DNA of 64,000 bases from Vibrio mangrovi (GCF_024346955.1 NZ_AP024884.1:868001-932000), one strand, 5' to 3'. Positions 7,876-17,754 are shown, counted from the first letter of the stretch. The notes: a model not told the origin generated them from the letters alone. Made by a program: numbers and translations.

Positions 7876-9561
7876 TTACTGCACGTGTACAATAAACTGA
7901 TTTAAAGCCTCATCATTCGGTGCACCATAATAAATAGCAACCGACACTTTTGTCTGTGTTGTTTTAGTATTTACCCGAACGACTAAAAAATTATTCTCGC
8001 CTGTCAGACCAAATAATTTCTCACAACGGCCATTGGCATGTTTGTACAACGGTCCGGAATCCGCAATCAGATGATTGGAAACAGCCGGTGCCGGTTTTCT
8101 GGAAACGGCGCTGGAGGTTACATGAGTCAGATTGGCTCCGGGATGCTCACCCAGCGTGATCTTATATGCACTACAACTATGTACATCACCACTGAGAATG
8201 GTCACCGGAACTTGTCTTTCAGCGGAAAAACGTCCCAGTAAATCAAGCAACTGATCCCGTTCTTTCACATTACTTTTATGTCCCCACTCATCCCTAACGT
8301 CATCACCACCACCAAACAGATCGACCACGAAAGACATATTCTCCAACACTTCATCGTTCCAGTGTATAACCGGCACAGGGGAAACAATAAATACAGCTTT
8401 GAGTGATTGTGTAGACGGCAATTGTAGCCATTGCTGTAAACGGCTCATCTGCTCCCGGCCAAGAATGCGTTCCCCTTCAGCCCTTTCAATATCATGATGA
8501 CCACGCATATCCAGCACATAAAAACCAACCTGCCCTTTCACAAAAGCGTAATCCCACTGACACTGAACCACATTCTGTGAGACCTGAGCGGCCGAATGAG
8601 TTGTCGGATTATGGCTGTGCTGATACTCCTGATACACCTCTGCTGCTGCCTGAAAAGTGAGTCTGGCTATTGTTGCATTCACCTCATCTTCATCATCCTG
8701 AAACAGGTGATTCAGCTTTTTAATCCTTTGCTCTTTGGTCAATGATCCCCAGCCATCCATAATTTCATGATCATCCCAAATCATATATTGAGGATACCGC
8801 CGGAAGACCGCCAGCATGGACGGTACATTCCAGTAGGTTCGATAATAAGAACGGTAAAGTTTTTTCAGGTATTCCACCACCCCCCGTTCATCCAGAGCAC
8901 CACCATGCAGATATTTCTGATACAAAGCATTCTTGTAGGTTTTGAGCCACTTCCATAAATCAGTGATATAAGGCTTTCCTTCAGGATCTCTGGGCTGCTT
9001 GGCTTCACCATGAGTATCACAATACACCTGATCACCACCACCGATACAAAAACGCACATCGTTATGAACCAGATGATCGTTCATCACCGGCCATAATCCT
9101 TCAGAAAACGATTTATGTCCAAACGGGTCATGACAGCTGTAAAAGCCAAAAGCCAAATCCCTGATTTCATCATTGTCGGTCGTAAAGCAGCATTGATGCT
9201 GGCTGCCTAATTCAACTTTGCGTTCAATTTCATCAAACAGGTCACCACCGGCAATCAGATAGTAATAGTATGTTGTGTCCGGAGTCAGATCTCCGAATTC
9301 AAATACTGTCGTCAGACCATTTTCAGACTGAATATCTTCACTGCACAAATGGCAGTTCTGATGAATCGACTGATTGACCGATACCGCAGAAAACGGGTCA
9401 AAATCTAATGGTGTCGGGCTCAACACAAGACGCCATTCTCCAGGACGATAAGCCCTGACCCATATTTTGACAGATGTTGCGGTAACATGTCCGACAATTG
9501 CAGCTGTCGGCAATTTGTGCTGGCGGGATTCAAAGTTATCCGGATTCGGTAAAGCAGGCAT
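7876..9561 (-). CDS. PhoD-like metallophosphatase (alkaline phosphatase D family)
   Basis: A 561-residue protein with the PhoD metallophosphatase blocks: an N-terminal fibronectin-like domain (AIVGHVTATSVKIWVRA), then GGGDQVYCD, YMIWDDHEIMDGWG and SGDVHSC, which hold the Asp, Asn and His ligands of the dinuclear metal site. The family cleaves phosphomono- or phosphodiesters. The open frame extends to 9639, but the ATG at 9561 has AAGGAAA upstream. No Tat or Sec signal is visible from this start, so unlike classical PhoD it may be cytoplasmic. Flanking genes do not suggest a pathway. Confidence 0.8.
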   Translation of the reverse strand: MPALPNPDNFESRQHKLPTAAIVGHVTATSVKIWVRAYRPGEWRLVLSPTPLDFDPFSAVSVNQSIHQNCHLCSEDIQSENGLTTVFEFGDLTPDTTYYYYLIAGGDLFDEIERKVELGSQHQCCFTTDNDEIRDLAFGFYSCHDPFGHKSFSEGLWPVMNDHLVHNDVRFCIGGGDQVYCDTHGEAKQPRDPEGKPYITDLWKWLKTYKNALYQKYLHGGALDERGVVEYLKKLYRSYYRTYWNVPSMLAVFRRYPQYMIWDDHEIMDGWGSLTKEQRIKKLNHLFQDDEDEVNATIARLTFQAAAEVYQEYQHSHNPTTHSAAQVSQNVVQCQWDYAFVKGQVGFYVLDMRGHHDIERAEGERILGREQMSRLQQWLQLPSTQSLKAVFIVSPVPVIHWNDEVLENMSFVVDLFGGGDDVRDEWGHKSNVKERDQLLDLLGRFSAERQVPVTILSGDVHSCSAYKITLGEHPGANLTHVTSSAVSRKPAPAVSNHLIADSGPLYKHANGRCEKLFGLTGENNFLVVRVNTKTTQTKVSVAIYYGAPNDEALNQFIVHVQ

Positions 9562-9714
9562 AAAATTTCCTTTTCTATACAAGATTCGCTGAACACCAGT
9601 AGCAATCTCAGTGACCAGTGGTATGCAAGAAACCATCATCGTATTTATATGAAAAATAGAACGAATTCACAGTTCATATGAATACCATAGTATAGTCGTA
9701 GGAATTATAAATAC

Positions 9715-9752
9715 AAAAATATCAGTGTCATCTTGTTGATGAGCACTGATAT
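9715..9752 (-). terminator. Terminator for the SDR gene
   Basis: ATATCAGTG (9719-9727) and CACTGATAT (9744-9752) form a stem extended by CATC/GATG. On the minus strand it is followed by TTTTT. Confidence 0.75.
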
Positions 9753-9791
9753 CAGATGATGATTTATACTGTAGTTTGAATGGATGGCAAC

Positions 9792-10544
9792 CTATACCTG
9801 ATAACCATCAACACCTTTAAATGATGAATAGCCATCATCAACCATTACGGTTGTCCCATTAATTGCACTAGCCTCAGGCAGAGACAGTAAATAAATAGAA
9901 TTCGCAATTTCAATCGGTTCAATAATCCTGCCTTTCATATGTAACTTACTGCCAATTTCTTCAATCGGCTTGTCGATCATATCGGTTTTCACCCATCCCG
10001 GAGCAACGGAAACAACCCGGATACCATATGGAGAAAGCTCTCTCGCCATCGCCTGAGTGACCATTTTTACACCGCCTTTACTGGCGTGATAACCAATACT
10101 TTCAGTATTTGCCATAGCTCCGCAAATAGAACCGACATTGATAATGACACCCGACTTATTGTCAGCCATTGCTCTACTGACATAATGACCAATCTGAATC
10201 GTTCCCATTAAGTTGATTTGAATCGTATTCATTGTATCGGAGAGATCAGCTTCCAGAAACGGCTCCCTTTTCCCAACCACACCTGCCACATTGGCTAAGA
10301 CATCGATCCGGCCAAATTTTTTCAGAGTCTGCGATACGACATATTCACAATCTTCTGCTTTTGCCAGATTACATTCAATGAACTCCACTTCCCCAATCTG
10401 ACTTAATGTCTCCATGGCTTGAGTGATAATTTCTTCTTTATCAATGCTGGCAACAACAACCCGATCTCCCCGAGTGACGAATTTTTTCGCAGTTTCCAGC
10501 CCAATTCCCCGAGTGCCTCCGGTAACAATAACAACCCGACTCAT
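9792..10544 (-). CDS. Short-chain dehydrogenase/reductase (FabG-like)
   Basis: A 250-residue classical SDR. The cofactor motif TGGTRGIG is at residues 8-15, NVAG lies near residue 88, and the catalytic Ser and YHASK (Tyr-x3-Lys) are around 140-160. Such enzymes reduce keto groups or oxidise alcohols with NAD(P)H. The ATG has AGGAA about 7 bp upstream. It is a single gene with its own terminator, and the neighbours (PhoD-like phosphatase, divergent luciferase-like oxidoreductase) do not define a substrate. FabG-type 3-oxoacyl-ACP reduction is possible, but this is not the main fab cluster. Confidence 0.8.
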   Translation of the reverse strand: MSRVVIVTGGTRGIGLETAKKFVTRGDRVVVASIDKEEIITQAMETLSQIGEVEFIECNLAKAEDCEYVVSQTLKKFGRIDVLANVAGVVGKREPFLEADLSDTMNTIQINLMGTIQIGHYVSRAMADNKSGVIINVGSICGAMANTESIGYHASKGGVKMVTQAMARELSPYGIRVVSVAPGWVKTDMIDKPIEEIGSKLHMKGRIIEPIEIANSIYLLSLPEASAINGTTVMVDDGYSSFKGVDGYQV

Positions 10545-10882
10545 AACATATTCCTCGTTTATAACGTAAAAAGTATTGATCTTATTCTGGTAATGAGAAA
10601 GCTGAACTGTTACCCACTATGGAATAATCCATCAATAATATAAAGCGACTCAAAATCTTAATGGTGTGGAAAATAATTCCACAATCTGTAGAAATTACTT
10701 TCTCTATATAATCAATTGGGAATACAAATATACTCGTCAGGATATACAAGCCAGAAATGAATTATTGTAGATATTTTGTCTACATGAAGTGGAACTAAAA
10801 CGTGTTTATTCTTCTCTGTATATCAATAATAGTATGACCGACGCTAAACCTTATTTTTGCAAATTGACGCGAAGGCATATCT
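10545..10882. other. Divergent intergenic region, 338 bp
   Basis: An AT-rich promoter region between the divergent SDR and luciferase-like genes. No strong palindrome, ORF or RNA gene was recognised. A GAAGG ribosome-binding site precedes 10883. Confidence 0.5.
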
Positions 10883-11878
10883 ATGAGTAATCACATCACA
10901 CCACTTTCAGTACTGGATCTGGCCCCGATAGCAGAAGGTTCAACCATCAGGGATGCAATCCAGAACAGTGTTCGTTTAGCACAGGCCGCAGAGAAAGCTG
11001 GTTATCAACGTTTTTGGGTCGCAGAACATCACAACATGAAAGATATCGCCAGTGCAGCGACAACGGTGATCCTCAGTCATATTGGTGCCAGAACCGAAAC
11101 CATCCGCATCGGTTCCGGAGGTATCATGCTACCGAATCATGCCCCGCTGGTCGTTGCGGAACAATTTGGCACATTAGAAACAATGTATCCGGAAAGAGTG
11201 GATCTCGGTTTAGGGCGGGCACCCGGCACCGATTACGCGACCACAATGGCACTTCGCCGCGAGGAACGCTCTCAGGGGCTGGATTTCCCGGAGATGGTTA
11301 CTGAACTGCAACATTATCTGGCTCCGCCACGTCAAGGGCAGAAAATCGTAGCAGTCCCCGGAGCTGGGTTAAACATTCCATTATGGTTACTGGGTTCCAG
11401 TACTTTCAGTGCCGGGCTGGCGGCCCGGAAAGGATTACCTCTGGCATTTGCTTCACACTTTGCTCCGGATGCCATGCATGATGCAATTCAGACATACCGG
11501 TCAGCTTTCCAGCCATCAGAGCAGTTATCTGCACCTTATGTGATGGTTTGTGTCAATATGGTGGCAGCAGAAACACAAGAAGCGGCAGAGTATCTGGCAA
11601 CAACGGAATTGCAAAAGTTTCTCAACCTCGGACGTGGTGTCGAAGGTAAATTACCAAAACCGGTCGGGAATATGGACACCTTATGGCACCCGGCTGAAGC
11701 TCAGCGGGTATTGCACCAATTACGTGAATCAATATGGGGAACCCCGGAAAAAATAAGAAAGGGATTAGCCCGTTTGACTGAACGTACCGGTGCTGATGAA
11801 ATTATGGTGAATTCGTGGATCCACGATGCAGATGCCCGAATTCGTTCTCATCAGCTCATCGCTGAAAGCTGGCTATAA
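10883..11878 (+). CDS. LLM-class flavin-dependent oxidoreductase (YhbW-like)
   Basis: A 331-residue luciferase-like monooxygenase. It matches the YhbW group: an N-terminal SVLDLAPI, then [30 protein letters not shown] and [11 protein letters not shown], the conserved core of bacterial luciferase-alpha-like TIM-barrel enzymes. These use reduced FMN and oxygen on small organic substrates that are usually unknown. The gene stands alone, with GAAGG before its ATG and a hairpin after its stop. No flavin reductase gene is adjacent, so reduced flavin must come from elsewhere. Confidence 0.85.
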   Translation: MSNHITPLSVLDLAPIAEGSTIRDAIQNSVRLAQAAEKAGYQRFWVAEHHNMKDIASAATTVILSHIGARTETIRIGSGGIMLPNHAPLVVAEQFGTLETMYPERVDLGLGRAPGTDYATTMALRREERSQGLDFPEMVTELQHYLAPPRQGQKIVAVPGAGLNIPLWLLGSSTFSAGLAARKGLPLAFASHFAPDAMHDAIQTYRSAFQPSEQLSAPYVMVCVNMVAAETQEAAEYLATTELQKFLNLGRGVEGKLPKPVGNMDTLWHPAEAQRVLHQLRESIWGTPEKIRKGLARLTERTGADEIMVNSWIHDADARIRSHQLIAESWL

Positions 11879-11890
11879 AAGAGAAAACGG

Positions 11891-11943
11891 ATACCGGGCT
11901 TATATTTTCTAATATATGGTTCTAAAATATATAGCTCGGTATC
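11891..11943. terminator. Long imperfect hairpin between convergent genes
   Basis: ATACCGGGCTTATATTTT (from 11891) pairs with AAAATATATAGCTCGGTAT (ending 11943), with one mismatch and one bulge. On the minus strand a T-rich stretch (CGTTTTCTCTTTTA) follows, fitting termination of the small secreted gene. Confidence 0.6.
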
Positions 11944-11974
11944 AATCAGTTTATACACAAAACATCAGACGAAT

Positions 11975-12298
11975 TTACTGTAAATACAGATCCTGAATCT
12001 TAAACCATCCGCCTTCACATCCATTAATGGTCACAGTCAGTTTTTGCCCTGAAGTCTTTGCCGCGAGGATGACCGACTTAAATGCTCCGTCAGCATTTGA
12101 CACTCCAGCCCAACCATTACTGCTGGGACACTGTCTGGAACTCACCGCATTGGGGTATCCTCCTTGTAACAATAAGGCAATCGACCCGGAAGGACTCACA
12201 TAAACTTGACTCACAGAACCCGTATCCTGAGAATAACTTGCAGCATTCCCATAAGTGCTAAAAAACAGAGCACCAATCAATAAGACTTTTTTATACAT
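11975..12298 (-). CDS. Small secreted protein with two cysteines (family A paralogue)
   Basis: A 107-residue protein with a signal peptide (MYKKVLLIGALFFSTYGNA) and a mature part of about 88 residues. The mature region has a strand-rich start (VSQVYVSPSGSIALLL), a cysteine, NGWAGVSNADGAFKSVILAA, the strand KLTVTING, a second cysteine, and a terminal strand. The order and spacing match the protein at 7297-7644. The frame is open to 12331, but ATG 12298 begins the signal peptide and has AAGGA upstream. An extracellular or periplasmic role is likely; the function is unknown. Confidence 0.6.
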   Translation of the reverse strand: MYKKVLLIGALFFSTYGNAASYSQDTGSVSQVYVSPSGSIALLLQGGYPNAVSSRQCPSSNGWAGVSNADGAFKSVILAAKTSGQKLTVTINGCEGGWFKIQDLYLQ

Positions 12299-12366
12299 GT
12301 AACTTCTGTCCTTACAATTAAATATAAACAATACATATGTCGGATAGATAAAATGAAATTATATCA

Positions 12367-12849
12367 TCACACCTTTTTGCCTGCACTCGGTTCGGTAATA
12401 TTCTCAATGTCGACCAGATTCCAGGGCATTCCTTCCTGACGGTAAATACGTTTATTCTGTCTGGGATAATCTCCGACATCGTGCGCCAAACGCTGGCCGA
12501 CGACAATACATTTCAAAACTGTTGTCCCGTTATTGCGCAGCATATGTGCTTTACCTCCTGCGCGATAACCTAAAAAATCACCGGCTTTTACGGTGTATAT
12601 ATCATCACCAATGACTGCTTCTGCGGTTCCTTCGAGAATATAGACACATTCATCTTCATGATAATGTTTGTGAAACTCTGTAGATTCATATCCGGGACGG
12701 ATTTCCACAAGATGAAATCCAAATCCGGTTAATCCGGTCAGATCGCCAAGTGATTTATTTACCCTTTGCGCATTCTCATTCAGAAAATGAGTTTTTGAAA
12801 TCCCCTCATATTGCTCAATTTCTTCCTGGGTCATGAGATATTTATCCAT
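12367..12849 (-). CDS. Cupin-domain protein
   Basis: A 160-residue protein with one cupin barrel. HKHYHEDECVYILEG supplies the two His and the Glu of cupin motif 1, and GDFLGYRAGGKAHML supplies the His of motif 2, so a metal site is intact. Single-domain cupins of this kind are sugar isomerases, dioxygenases or regulators of metabolite level; nothing here identifies the substrate. ATG 12849 has GGAGAAGGAAAG upstream and is preferred over the longer frame to 12891. It lies 68 bp upstream of the small secreted protein gene, in the same direction. Confidence 0.75.
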   Translation of the reverse strand: MDKYLMTQEEIEQYEGISKTHFLNENAQRVNKSLGDLTGLTGFGFHLVEIRPGYESTEFHKHYHEDECVYILEGTAEAVIGDDIYTVKAGDFLGYRAGGKAHMLRNNGTTVLKCIVVGQRLAHDVGDYPRQNKRIYRQEGMPWNLVDIENITEPSAGKKV

Positions 12850-13032
12850 GTTCTCTTTCCTTCTCCAGAATGAATAATGTGTACTCATCATAGCACTCTG
12901 ACTTCAGAATAAGACGATGATCGCTCCAATCTGCTCAGAATACTGACAACTGTCTCATTCTTCATACAGAATGAATTGACAACAGAAAACTTCCTTTTAG
13001 CATGGGAGTTTTTAACCCGATGAGTGCCTTTT

Positions 13033-13488
13033 ATGTCTGATACGACACAATCTCAAGAACCTCAGGTTCAGCTTGACGAACTTTCTCCGGAACTTCGCCA
13101 GGTAATTTTATTTGATGATGTACCTCAGGAAATGTTTACCATGATTGCTTCGATCCATGAGGTATCGGAAGAAGCCGTCAGAGAATCATGGAACAGTCTG
13201 CCAGCCAGCGCACAAAATATTTTAGACAATTTTGAGCAGTTCCATGCGCTGATCTCAGTCAGTCAGGCTTTCGCCGGGATTGAAACGATGGAAGAAATTG
13301 CCGGGATTGACTTACCAGAATCAATGGACGACAAAGCTAAAGAAGATTACCGGGCACAGATGCTGGACCAAGTGTTGTCTCAATGTGTGAAAGATATGGT
13401 AAAACAGCTGAAAAAAGCCCGGCGGGATCCCATTCTGAAACGTGAATTTACTGATGTGTTTCAGTCTCATGAAACTCAGCCTCAGTAA
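13033..13488 (+). CDS. Acidic conserved hypothetical protein
   Basis: A 151-residue, strongly acidic, helical protein with no signal peptide or membrane segment (LSPELRQVILFDDVPQEMF... VKDMVKQLKKARRDP). I do not recognise the family. The start is uncertain: ATG 13033 gives a clean MSDTTQ N-terminus but is 24 bp from GGGAG (13004-13008); GTG 13024 is in frame and closer. A six-codon ORF starting at ATG 13020 overlaps both and could couple translation. Confidence 0.6.
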   Translation: MSDTTQSQEPQVQLDELSPELRQVILFDDVPQEMFTMIASIHEVSEEAVRESWNSLPASAQNILDNFEQFHALISVSQAFAGIETMEEIAGIDLPESMDDKAKEDYRAQMLDQVLSQCVKDMVKQLKKARRDPILKREFTDVFQSHETQPQ

Positions 13489-13489
13489 C

Positions 13490-13532
13490 CAATATTAGTA
13501 GTAACCAATAGTAGTAGTAACCAATAGCAGTA
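13490..13532 (+). repeat. Short tandem repeat, three copies
   Basis: The unit AGTAACCAATA plus a few variable bases (TAGT/GTAGT/GCAGT) occurs three times between the stop codon of the acidic protein gene and the hairpin at 13535. It is non-coding and probably slippage-generated. Confidence 0.65.
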
Positions 13533-13534
13533 AT

Positions 13535-13562
13535 ACGGCAGGAACCCATGTTGTCCTGCCGT
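13535..13562. terminator. Hairpin between convergent genes
   Basis: ACGGCAGGA (13535-13543) pairs perfectly with TCCTGCCGT (13554-13562). It is a GC-rich 9-bp stem without a strong T-run on either side. Confidence 0.55.
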
Positions 13563-13578
13563 GACACACGACTGAGAA

Positions 13579-14343
13579 TCAGATGAAGACTTCAGAATCG
13601 ACCAGAGGTAACCGGTTAATCTCCGGCTCAGCAAAATAGAATCCCTGCATAAACCGAATACCAGCCTGTTGTAGCCAGAGCATTTCTTCTTTCGATTCTA
13701 TCCCCTCGGCAATCACATCAATATTCAGTTCGTTCATCATGCTCAGTGAATGTTTAAGAATACACTGTCTGATCGCGTCCTTATCAATCTCCCGAATCAA
13801 CGACATGTCCAGTTTGACAATGTCGGTTTGTAAATCAGCAAGCAACCCCAATCCGGAATAGCCGGAACCGAAGTCATCGATCGCTGTTTTGAAGCCCATA
13901 TCCCGATAGGTCCGGATAATTTCAAGCATACCTGAAATATCTTCAATCTCCTCAACTTCAGTAAACTCGAAAATAATATTCTCAGTCGGAAACTTAAACC
14001 GTCCGGCAACTTCCAGTGTCGCCTGCAAACACTGTTCAGGATGAACAATCGCATTCGGCAGAAAATTAATACTCAATAGTAAATCCAGACCGAGACGCGA
14101 CGCATTCTCAATCGCCCTGACCCGGCACATTTGATCAAATGCGTAACGACTGTCGTTTTTTACCGAAGCAATGACAACATCGGCATCTTCATTATTCTGA
14201 CCCCGAACAAGTGCTTCATAGCCAACGATTCTCTTTTCCTGACAATCAACAATCGGTTGAAATGCCGTTAAAAAGTGCCCCATGTTTTCCTCACTCTGAC
14301 ACGGTCCACTGTACAACTGATGTTCCGAGGACTTTGATTTCAT
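13579..14343 (-). CDS. EAL-domain cyclic-di-GMP phosphodiesterase
   Basis: A 254-residue stand-alone EAL domain. The key motifs look intact: EALVRG (metal-binding Glu), SINFLP (Asn), IFEFTEVEE (Glu), IDDFGSGYSGLGLL (the Asp-Asp pair and loop 6), KLDMSLI (catalytic Lys) and IAEGIES (Glu), then MQGFYFAEP. It is therefore probably an active phosphodiesterase that linearises c-di-GMP in the cytoplasm. There is no sensory or membrane domain, so its level is probably set by transcription or partners. ATG 14343 has AGAGG upstream. Confidence 0.85.
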   Translation of the reverse strand: MKSKSSEHQLYSGPCQSEENMGHFLTAFQPIVDCQEKRIVGYEALVRGQNNEDADVVIASVKNDSRYAFDQMCRVRAIENASRLGLDLLLSINFLPNAIVHPEQCLQATLEVAGRFKFPTENIIFEFTEVEEIEDISGMLEIIRTYRDMGFKTAIDDFGSGYSGLGLLADLQTDIVKLDMSLIREIDKDAIRQCILKHSLSMMNELNIDVIAEGIESKEEMLWLQQAGIRFMQGFYFAEPEINRLPLVDSEVFI

Positions 14344-14811
14344 AGATTATCGCCTCTGCGTCAAAAATATTGTCACACTAACCCTAGCCGCCTCTTATCA
14401 CTTACACAAGTAACTTCATTCACACATATTTATAACCATCTGATAAGCATGATATATGCATACATTTTATGATCAATGAAATCACTTGTTTCATGAGAAT
14501 GTGATTTAGATGTTGCTGAATCGTCAATATATTGACTGATAAAAATATTAAAACCGGGACACTCAGCGTCTCGTCGTACCGGATTGGGAGAGATGAGAAT
14601 CTGAAGGAATTTTCAGGCTTAACCCGTATTTTTTATCTTTTATCTCCAAAAATACAAATCATTACATAGACATATACAGACAGCATTTTATAACAGAAAT
14701 GCAATGATAATAAATATATCAATATACATCTTTACCCAAACATAGTTTTATTGTGTAATCCTGCGGCAACATTTTGTTGCCGGGTTTAACACAACATCAA
14801 ATGGATAAAAA
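14344..14811. other. Long intergenic region, 468 bp, upstream of the symporter
   Basis: An AT-rich stretch without a recognisable gene. It contains an inverted pair AAATCAC (14479-14485) / GTGATTT (14501-14507) and a 7-bp hairpin CGGCAAC/GTTGCCG (14764-14782) in the leader 30 bp before the symporter start, which could affect mRNA stability or initiation. The symporter lacks a strong ribosome-binding site. Confidence 0.5.
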
Positions 14812-16062
14812 ATGAACAATATCAATAACACAACAATGGCAGGTCCATGGTCAAGACTTGAACTATGGAAGAAAATCCTGCTCGGCATGATTTTAGGTGT
14901 CATTGTCGGCGCGTTCATGGGACCACAAGCCGAACTTTTGAAACCGATCGGAACTCTGTTTATTAACGCAATAAAAATGCTCATCGTTCCTCTGGTCTTC
15001 TGCTCTCTGGTTGTCGGGATCACATCAATGAAAGATACCCGCAAAATGGGACGGATCGGATTCAAGTCAATTGTATTGTATTTAGGGACAACCGCCGTCG
15101 CGATTTCAATCGGTTTGGTACTGGCAGCAATCGTTGCCCCGGGAGAAGGATTGCATATGGTTGCTTCTAACCCGGATGCTATCGGTAAAGACGCACCGCC
15201 GCTAATTCAGACACTGCTGAACATTATCCCGAAAAACCCTGTTGGCGCCCTTGCTGCCGGTAACATTCTGCAAATCATCATTTTCGCACTGGGGCTTGGG
15301 GTTTCACTGGCAATGATCGGAGAAAAAGGGGAACCGGCAGTAAAAGTCTTCGAAAGCCTGGCTGAAGCCATGTATAAACTGACGGCACTCATCATGAAGT
15401 TTGCACCTTACGGCGTATTCGGCCTGATGGCCTGGGTTGCCGGGGTTTACGGGATCGACGTCCTGCTGCCGTTGATCAAAGTGATTGCTACCGTTTATGT
15501 CGGTGCATTACTGCATGTCCTGATCTTCTACACGGGCACGCTCGCGATTCTGGGACGTCTGAATCCGATCCGTTATCTGAAAAGCCTGACCAATCCGGCG
15601 GCAGTTGCTTTCACAACCACCAGCAGCTCCGGTACTCTGCCTGCAACAATCAAAGCATCTCAGGAAGAACTCGGCGTTTCAAAAAGTGTTTCCAGTTTTG
15701 TCCTGCCGCTGGGTGCAACAATTAACATGGATGGTACAGCACTTTATCAGGGCGTTTGTGCGTTGTTCATTGCTCAGGCATTCGGTATCGACCTGACAAG
15801 CGCGGACTATCTGACAATTATCCTGACAGCAACACTGGCATCGGTAGGAACCGCCGGAGTCCCGGGTGCAGGATTAATCATGCTTTCTCTGGTTCTGACC
15901 ACCGTCGGTCTGCCAATTGAAGGTCTGGCAATTGTTGCAGGTATTGACCGCATTCTGGATATGGCCCGTACAACGATTAATGTTTGCGGTGACATGATGG
16001 TTGCTGTTCTGGTCGCAAAGAGTGAAAACGAACTGGATACCGAAATTTATTCAAGATCTTAA
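14812..16062 (+). CDS. Dicarboxylate/amino acid:cation symporter (DAACS family)
   Basis: A 416-residue inner-membrane transporter. The DAACS signatures are complete: TTSSSGTLPAT (serine-rich re-entrant hairpin 1), NMDGTALYQG (TM7 cation/substrate site), SVGTAGVPGAG (hairpin 2) and GIDRILDMARTTINVCGD (TM8 substrate-binding Asp/Asn). The family imports glutamate, aspartate or C4-dicarboxylates with Na+ or H+. The sequence is closer in style to GltP/glutamate-aspartate carriers than to DctA, but substrate choice cannot be settled by eye. It is monocistronic, with a strong terminator after the stop. Confidence 0.88.
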   Translation: MNNINNTTMAGPWSRLELWKKILLGMILGVIVGAFMGPQAELLKPIGTLFINAIKMLIVPLVFCSLVVGITSMKDTRKMGRIGFKSIVLYLGTTAVAISIGLVLAAIVAPGEGLHMVASNPDAIGKDAPPLIQTLLNIIPKNPVGALAAGNILQIIIFALGLGVSLAMIGEKGEPAVKVFESLAEAMYKLTALIMKFAPYGVFGLMAWVAGVYGIDVLLPLIKVIATVYVGALLHVLIFYTGTLAILGRLNPIRYLKSLTNPAAVAFTTTSSSGTLPATIKASQEELGVSKSVSSFVLPLGATINMDGTALYQGVCALFIAQAFGIDLTSADYLTIILTATLASVGTAGVPGAGLIMLSLVLTTVGLPIEGLAIVAGIDRILDMARTTINVCGDMMVAVLVAKSENELDTEIYSRS

Positions 16063-16078
16063 TCTCTTCCCAATTGAC

Positions 16079-16107
16079 AATACCCCGGACACTTCCGGGG
16101 TATTTTT
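16079..16107 (+). terminator. Rho-independent terminator after the symporter
   Basis: AATACCCCGG (16079-16088) pairs with CCGGGGTATT (16095-16104), followed by a T-run. Confidence 0.88.
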
Positions 16108-16373
16108 TCTGATGTTTCCTGAAAATCAGCTTTTTCCCTGAACATAGACTGTAATCATTATTTAATGCTTTACATATCTGTACATATCATTTACATAATT
16201 TTAATATTGCAATCGGATGCATCTACATCTGAACACATATTCGAAATATAATTTTTCAATTTTGTGAGATATCTATTGGCGGACTTCTATAATTATTTAT
16301 ATCAGCAAGAAACTCAGATGCTGATGTCATTGGTGCGTGTTATTAACCATATTAATATTAAGGGTTTTTTCTT

Positions 16374-17678
16374 ATGTTTACGAGCCGACAGTTAAAATCT
16401 GATTTACAAAAAACACAACAACAATTACATACTTTACAGGGAACGGCAGAATCTGTTGAGAGACATGTTGCTGTCATTGAGTTCAATGTTGACGGCACCA
16501 TTGTGAATATCAATGATATTCTCCTGAATACATTAGGATATAAAAAAGAAGAAATCCTCGGTCATCACCACTCCATGCTCTGTTTTGATGATTACAGTCG
16601 CAGTAGCGAGTACTCCCAGTTCTGGAAAAGTATCGCAGCAGGCCATTCACAACACGGGACATTCAGACGAAAAAATAAAAGCGGTCAGGACGTCTGGCTA
16701 GAAGCAACCTACTTTCCGATCACCATTGACAACAAGGTGGTCCGGGTAATGAAAATTGCCAATGACGTCACTGATAAGTATGAACTTAGTCAGTCCAGAG
16801 AGAGCATTCTGGACGCGTTGAATCGTTCTCTGGCTATCATCGAGTTTCAACCCGACGGACACATCATCAGTGCCAATAAAAACTTTCTGCATACCATGGG
16901 ATACACTCAGGAACAGCTCAAGGGAAAACATCATCGTATGTTCTGTGATGAAGCATTTATCCGGAATAACCCAAATTTCTGGCAGGAATTGAGTCAGGGC
17001 CAGTTTAAGTCCGGAAAGTTTCTGCGCATAGCAAGCCACGGTGAACATGTCTGGCTGGAAGCAACCTATAACCCGATTATGGATGCCAAAGGTAAAGTCA
17101 CAAAAGTGATTAAATTCGCTTCTGATATTACCCAGCAGGAAAGACGTAACATCGCAATTGCCGAATCGACCGATTTAGCCTTCAGCACAGCGGTAGAAAC
17201 ATCTCAAATCGCTAAACAGGGTGCAGACCAGCTTGATGAGGCTGTCGAAGTATCGAAAAGAATTACTCATCAGGTTCAGGAAACTTCAGAGAAAATCCAG
17301 TCTCTGAATGATAAATCGAAAAGTATCGAAGAGATTGTCGATACCATTCGCGGAATTGCTGAACAAACCAACCTTCTCGCCCTCAATGCAGCAATTGAGG
17401 CCGCTCGTGCCGGAGAACAGGGACGCGGCTTTGCCGTCGTTGCCGATGAAGTTCGTAAACTGGCTTCCCGGACAGCACAATCGACGGAAGAAATAGCCAA
17501 TGTCGTGCATGAAACCCATCAACTGATGCTGTCTGCAACTTCAGCCATGTCTGAAGTAAATCAGATTGCCGGAGAAGGTATGAATAAAATATCCCAGGTC
17601 GCAACTGTCATCGATGAAATTTATCGGGGAGCAGAGAACATTTCCCGTTCCGTCAGTGAGTTAAACGAAAAACTTTAA
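16374..17678 (+). CDS. Soluble double-PAS methyl-accepting chemotaxis protein (BdlA-like)
   Basis: A 434-residue protein without a membrane segment or signal peptide. Two PAS domains with PAC-like tails cover about residues 25-140 and 145-260 (both contain a [15 protein letters not shown] turn and WLEATY). The rest is a short MCP signalling domain with the canonical tip [20 protein letters not shown]. This layout is that of BdlA of Pseudomonas aeruginosa, a cytosolic chemoreceptor that triggers biofilm dispersal; some homologues bind haem or flavin in PAS. The role here is inferred from architecture. An upstream interval of 266 bp carries only promoter-like AT-rich DNA. Confidence 0.82.
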   Translation: MFTSRQLKSDLQKTQQQLHTLQGTAESVERHVAVIEFNVDGTIVNINDILLNTLGYKKEEILGHHHSMLCFDDYSRSSEYSQFWKSIAAGHSQHGTFRRKNKSGQDVWLEATYFPITIDNKVVRVMKIANDVTDKYELSQSRESILDALNRSLAIIEFQPDGHIISANKNFLHTMGYTQEQLKGKHHRMFCDEAFIRNNPNFWQELSQGQFKSGKFLRIASHGEHVWLEATYNPIMDAKGKVTKVIKFASDITQQERRNIAIAESTDLAFSTAVETSQIAKQGADQLDEAVEVSKRITHQVQETSEKIQSLNDKSKSIEEIVDTIRGIAEQTNLLALNAAIEAARAGEQGRGFAVVADEVRKLASRTAQSTEEIANVVHETHQLMLSATSAMSEVNQIAGEGMNKISQVATVIDEIYRGAENISRSVSELNEKL

Positions 17679-17715
17679 CCTGTGTATAAATTCGGTTCTT
17701 CAGGATGTACCTTCT

Positions 17716-17739
17716 GTCACCTCCACTTAGGGAGGTGAC
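17716..17739. terminator. Hairpin between the chemoreceptor gene and narP
   Basis: GTCACCTCC (17716-17724) pairs exactly with GGAGGTGAC (17731-17739). It separates convergent genes; no clear T-run on either side. Confidence 0.6.
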
Positions 17740-17754
17740 ATTCCTCCGGAGAAT

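Noticed and set aside
14479..14507. CRP site upstream of the symporter (AAATCAC/GTGATTT)
   Set aside because: The half-sites are inverted relative to TGTGA-N6-TCACA and the spacing is wrong.
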